A stretch of DNA of 6,600 bases from Patescibacteria group bacterium (GTDB lineage: Bacteria > Patescibacteriota > Patescibacteriia > S139-126). A model generated the notes under the pieces. That model had not been told where the DNA came from. It made no database searches and was given only the letters and a program-made list of their open reading frames with translations. A program made the position numbers and the translations under genes. Shown one piece after another: positions 6,525 to 6,600 of the stretch. The stretch is taken from assembly GCA_015485755.1 (NCBI GenBank), contig WFTD01000026.1, positions 1 to 6,600 of the forward strand, in the 5' to 3' direction. Each line of letters opens with the position of its first letter. The stretch's first letter is position 1.

Positions 6525-6565
6525 TTATCCACAGTTTTATTAAGTTATCCCCACTTTTATCCACT
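6525..6565 (+). promoter_or_regulatory. DnaA-box-like 9-mers in the mraZ leader
   Basis: On the plus strand TTATCCACA (6525-6533) is an exact match to the DnaA-box consensus and ends one base from the mraZ start codon. TTATCCCCA (6545-6553) and TTATCCACT (6557-6565) each differ by one base. The latter two overlap the MraZ-type repeats, whose complement naturally resembles a DnaA box, so some or all of this may be coincidental. Binding by DnaA is not shown. Confidence 0.35.
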
Positions 6566-6595
6566 TTTCACCCTACTACATACATTTTACCCCAC
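6545..6595 (-). promoter_or_regulatory. MraZ operator: GTGG-type direct repeats, partly 10-bp spaced
   Basis: Reading the minus strand, three consecutive 10-bp units stand immediately upstream of mraZ: AGGGTGAAAA (6565-6574), GTGGATAAAA (6555-6564) and GTGGGGATAA (6545-6554). A further GTGGGG lies at 6590-6595 and a GTGGAT at 6527-6532, next to the start codon. The ~10-bp period with a G-rich half places the G tracts on one face of the helix, as in known MraZ boxes. A TAAAAT at 6584-6589 could be the -10 element; its -35 would lie beyond the window edge. Repression or activation by MraZ is inferred from the family. Confidence 0.65.
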
Positions 6596-6600
6596 TTAAC

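Noticed and set aside
6525..6600. Replication origin suggested by clustered DnaA-like boxes
   Set aside because: Only one box is perfect. The others coincide with MraZ repeats, and there is no dnaA, dnaN or AT-rich unwinding region beside it in the window. A regulatory reading is simpler.
1..6600. Alternative genetic code, since none of the six visible stops is TGA
   Set aside because: All genes are full length with TGA as a stop and no conserved position requires TGA as Trp or Gly. Six stops are too few to mean anything.
1..6600. CRISPR, insertion sequence, phage or defence genes
   Set aside because: There are no repeat-spacer pattern, transposase motifs or terminal inverted repeats, and every sizeable stretch is accounted for by conserved core genes.

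Overview
This is a conserved core region of an AT-rich bacterial genome, and every gene I can support lies on the minus strand. Reading along the minus strand from position 6600 down, it begins with a repeat-rich mraZ control region. A compact division and cell-wall (dcw) cluster follows: mraZ, rsmH, an ftsL-like gene, an ftsI/pbp gene and murF. A tRNA-Glu(CUC) gene comes next, then a DUF389 membrane protein gene and the 5' part of a gene resembling the membrane half of fused spermidine-synthase-like proteins, which runs off the window at position 1.

The layout suggests a candidate phylum radiation (Patescibacteria) genome. The reasons are a short dcw cluster with small intergenic gaps, a MurF-type ligase lacking the usual N-terminal substrate-binding domain, a one-pass FtsL-like protein, few Shine-Dalgarno sequences and AT-rich DNA. 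This placement is inference from gene style, not from a marker-gene tree. The stop codons are TAA (four) and TAG (two), and all genes read through intact with TGA treated as a stop, so no alternative code is needed.

The dcw genes work together. MraZ is a transcription factor expected to bind the ~10-bp-spaced GTGG-type repeats upstream of its own gene and so control the cluster. RsmH methylates 16S rRNA. The FtsL-like protein and FtsI belong to the septal cell-wall synthesis complex. MurF completes the cytoplasmic peptidoglycan precursor that FtsI later cross-links once it is lipid-linked and exported. MraY, MurD, FtsW, MurG and MurE are not present in the window. The cluster ends at murF, followed 63 nt later by the tRNA.

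The most distinctive non-coding features are two. The tRNA leader and trailer can pair with each other into a long stem that is followed directly by a U-tract. The mraZ promoter holds an array of MraZ-type repeats that, read on the other strand, also spell DnaA-box-like 9-mers, including one perfect TTATCCACA next to the start codon. I see no mobile element, CRISPR array, toxin-antitoxin pair or defence system, and nothing here requires an undescribed system.
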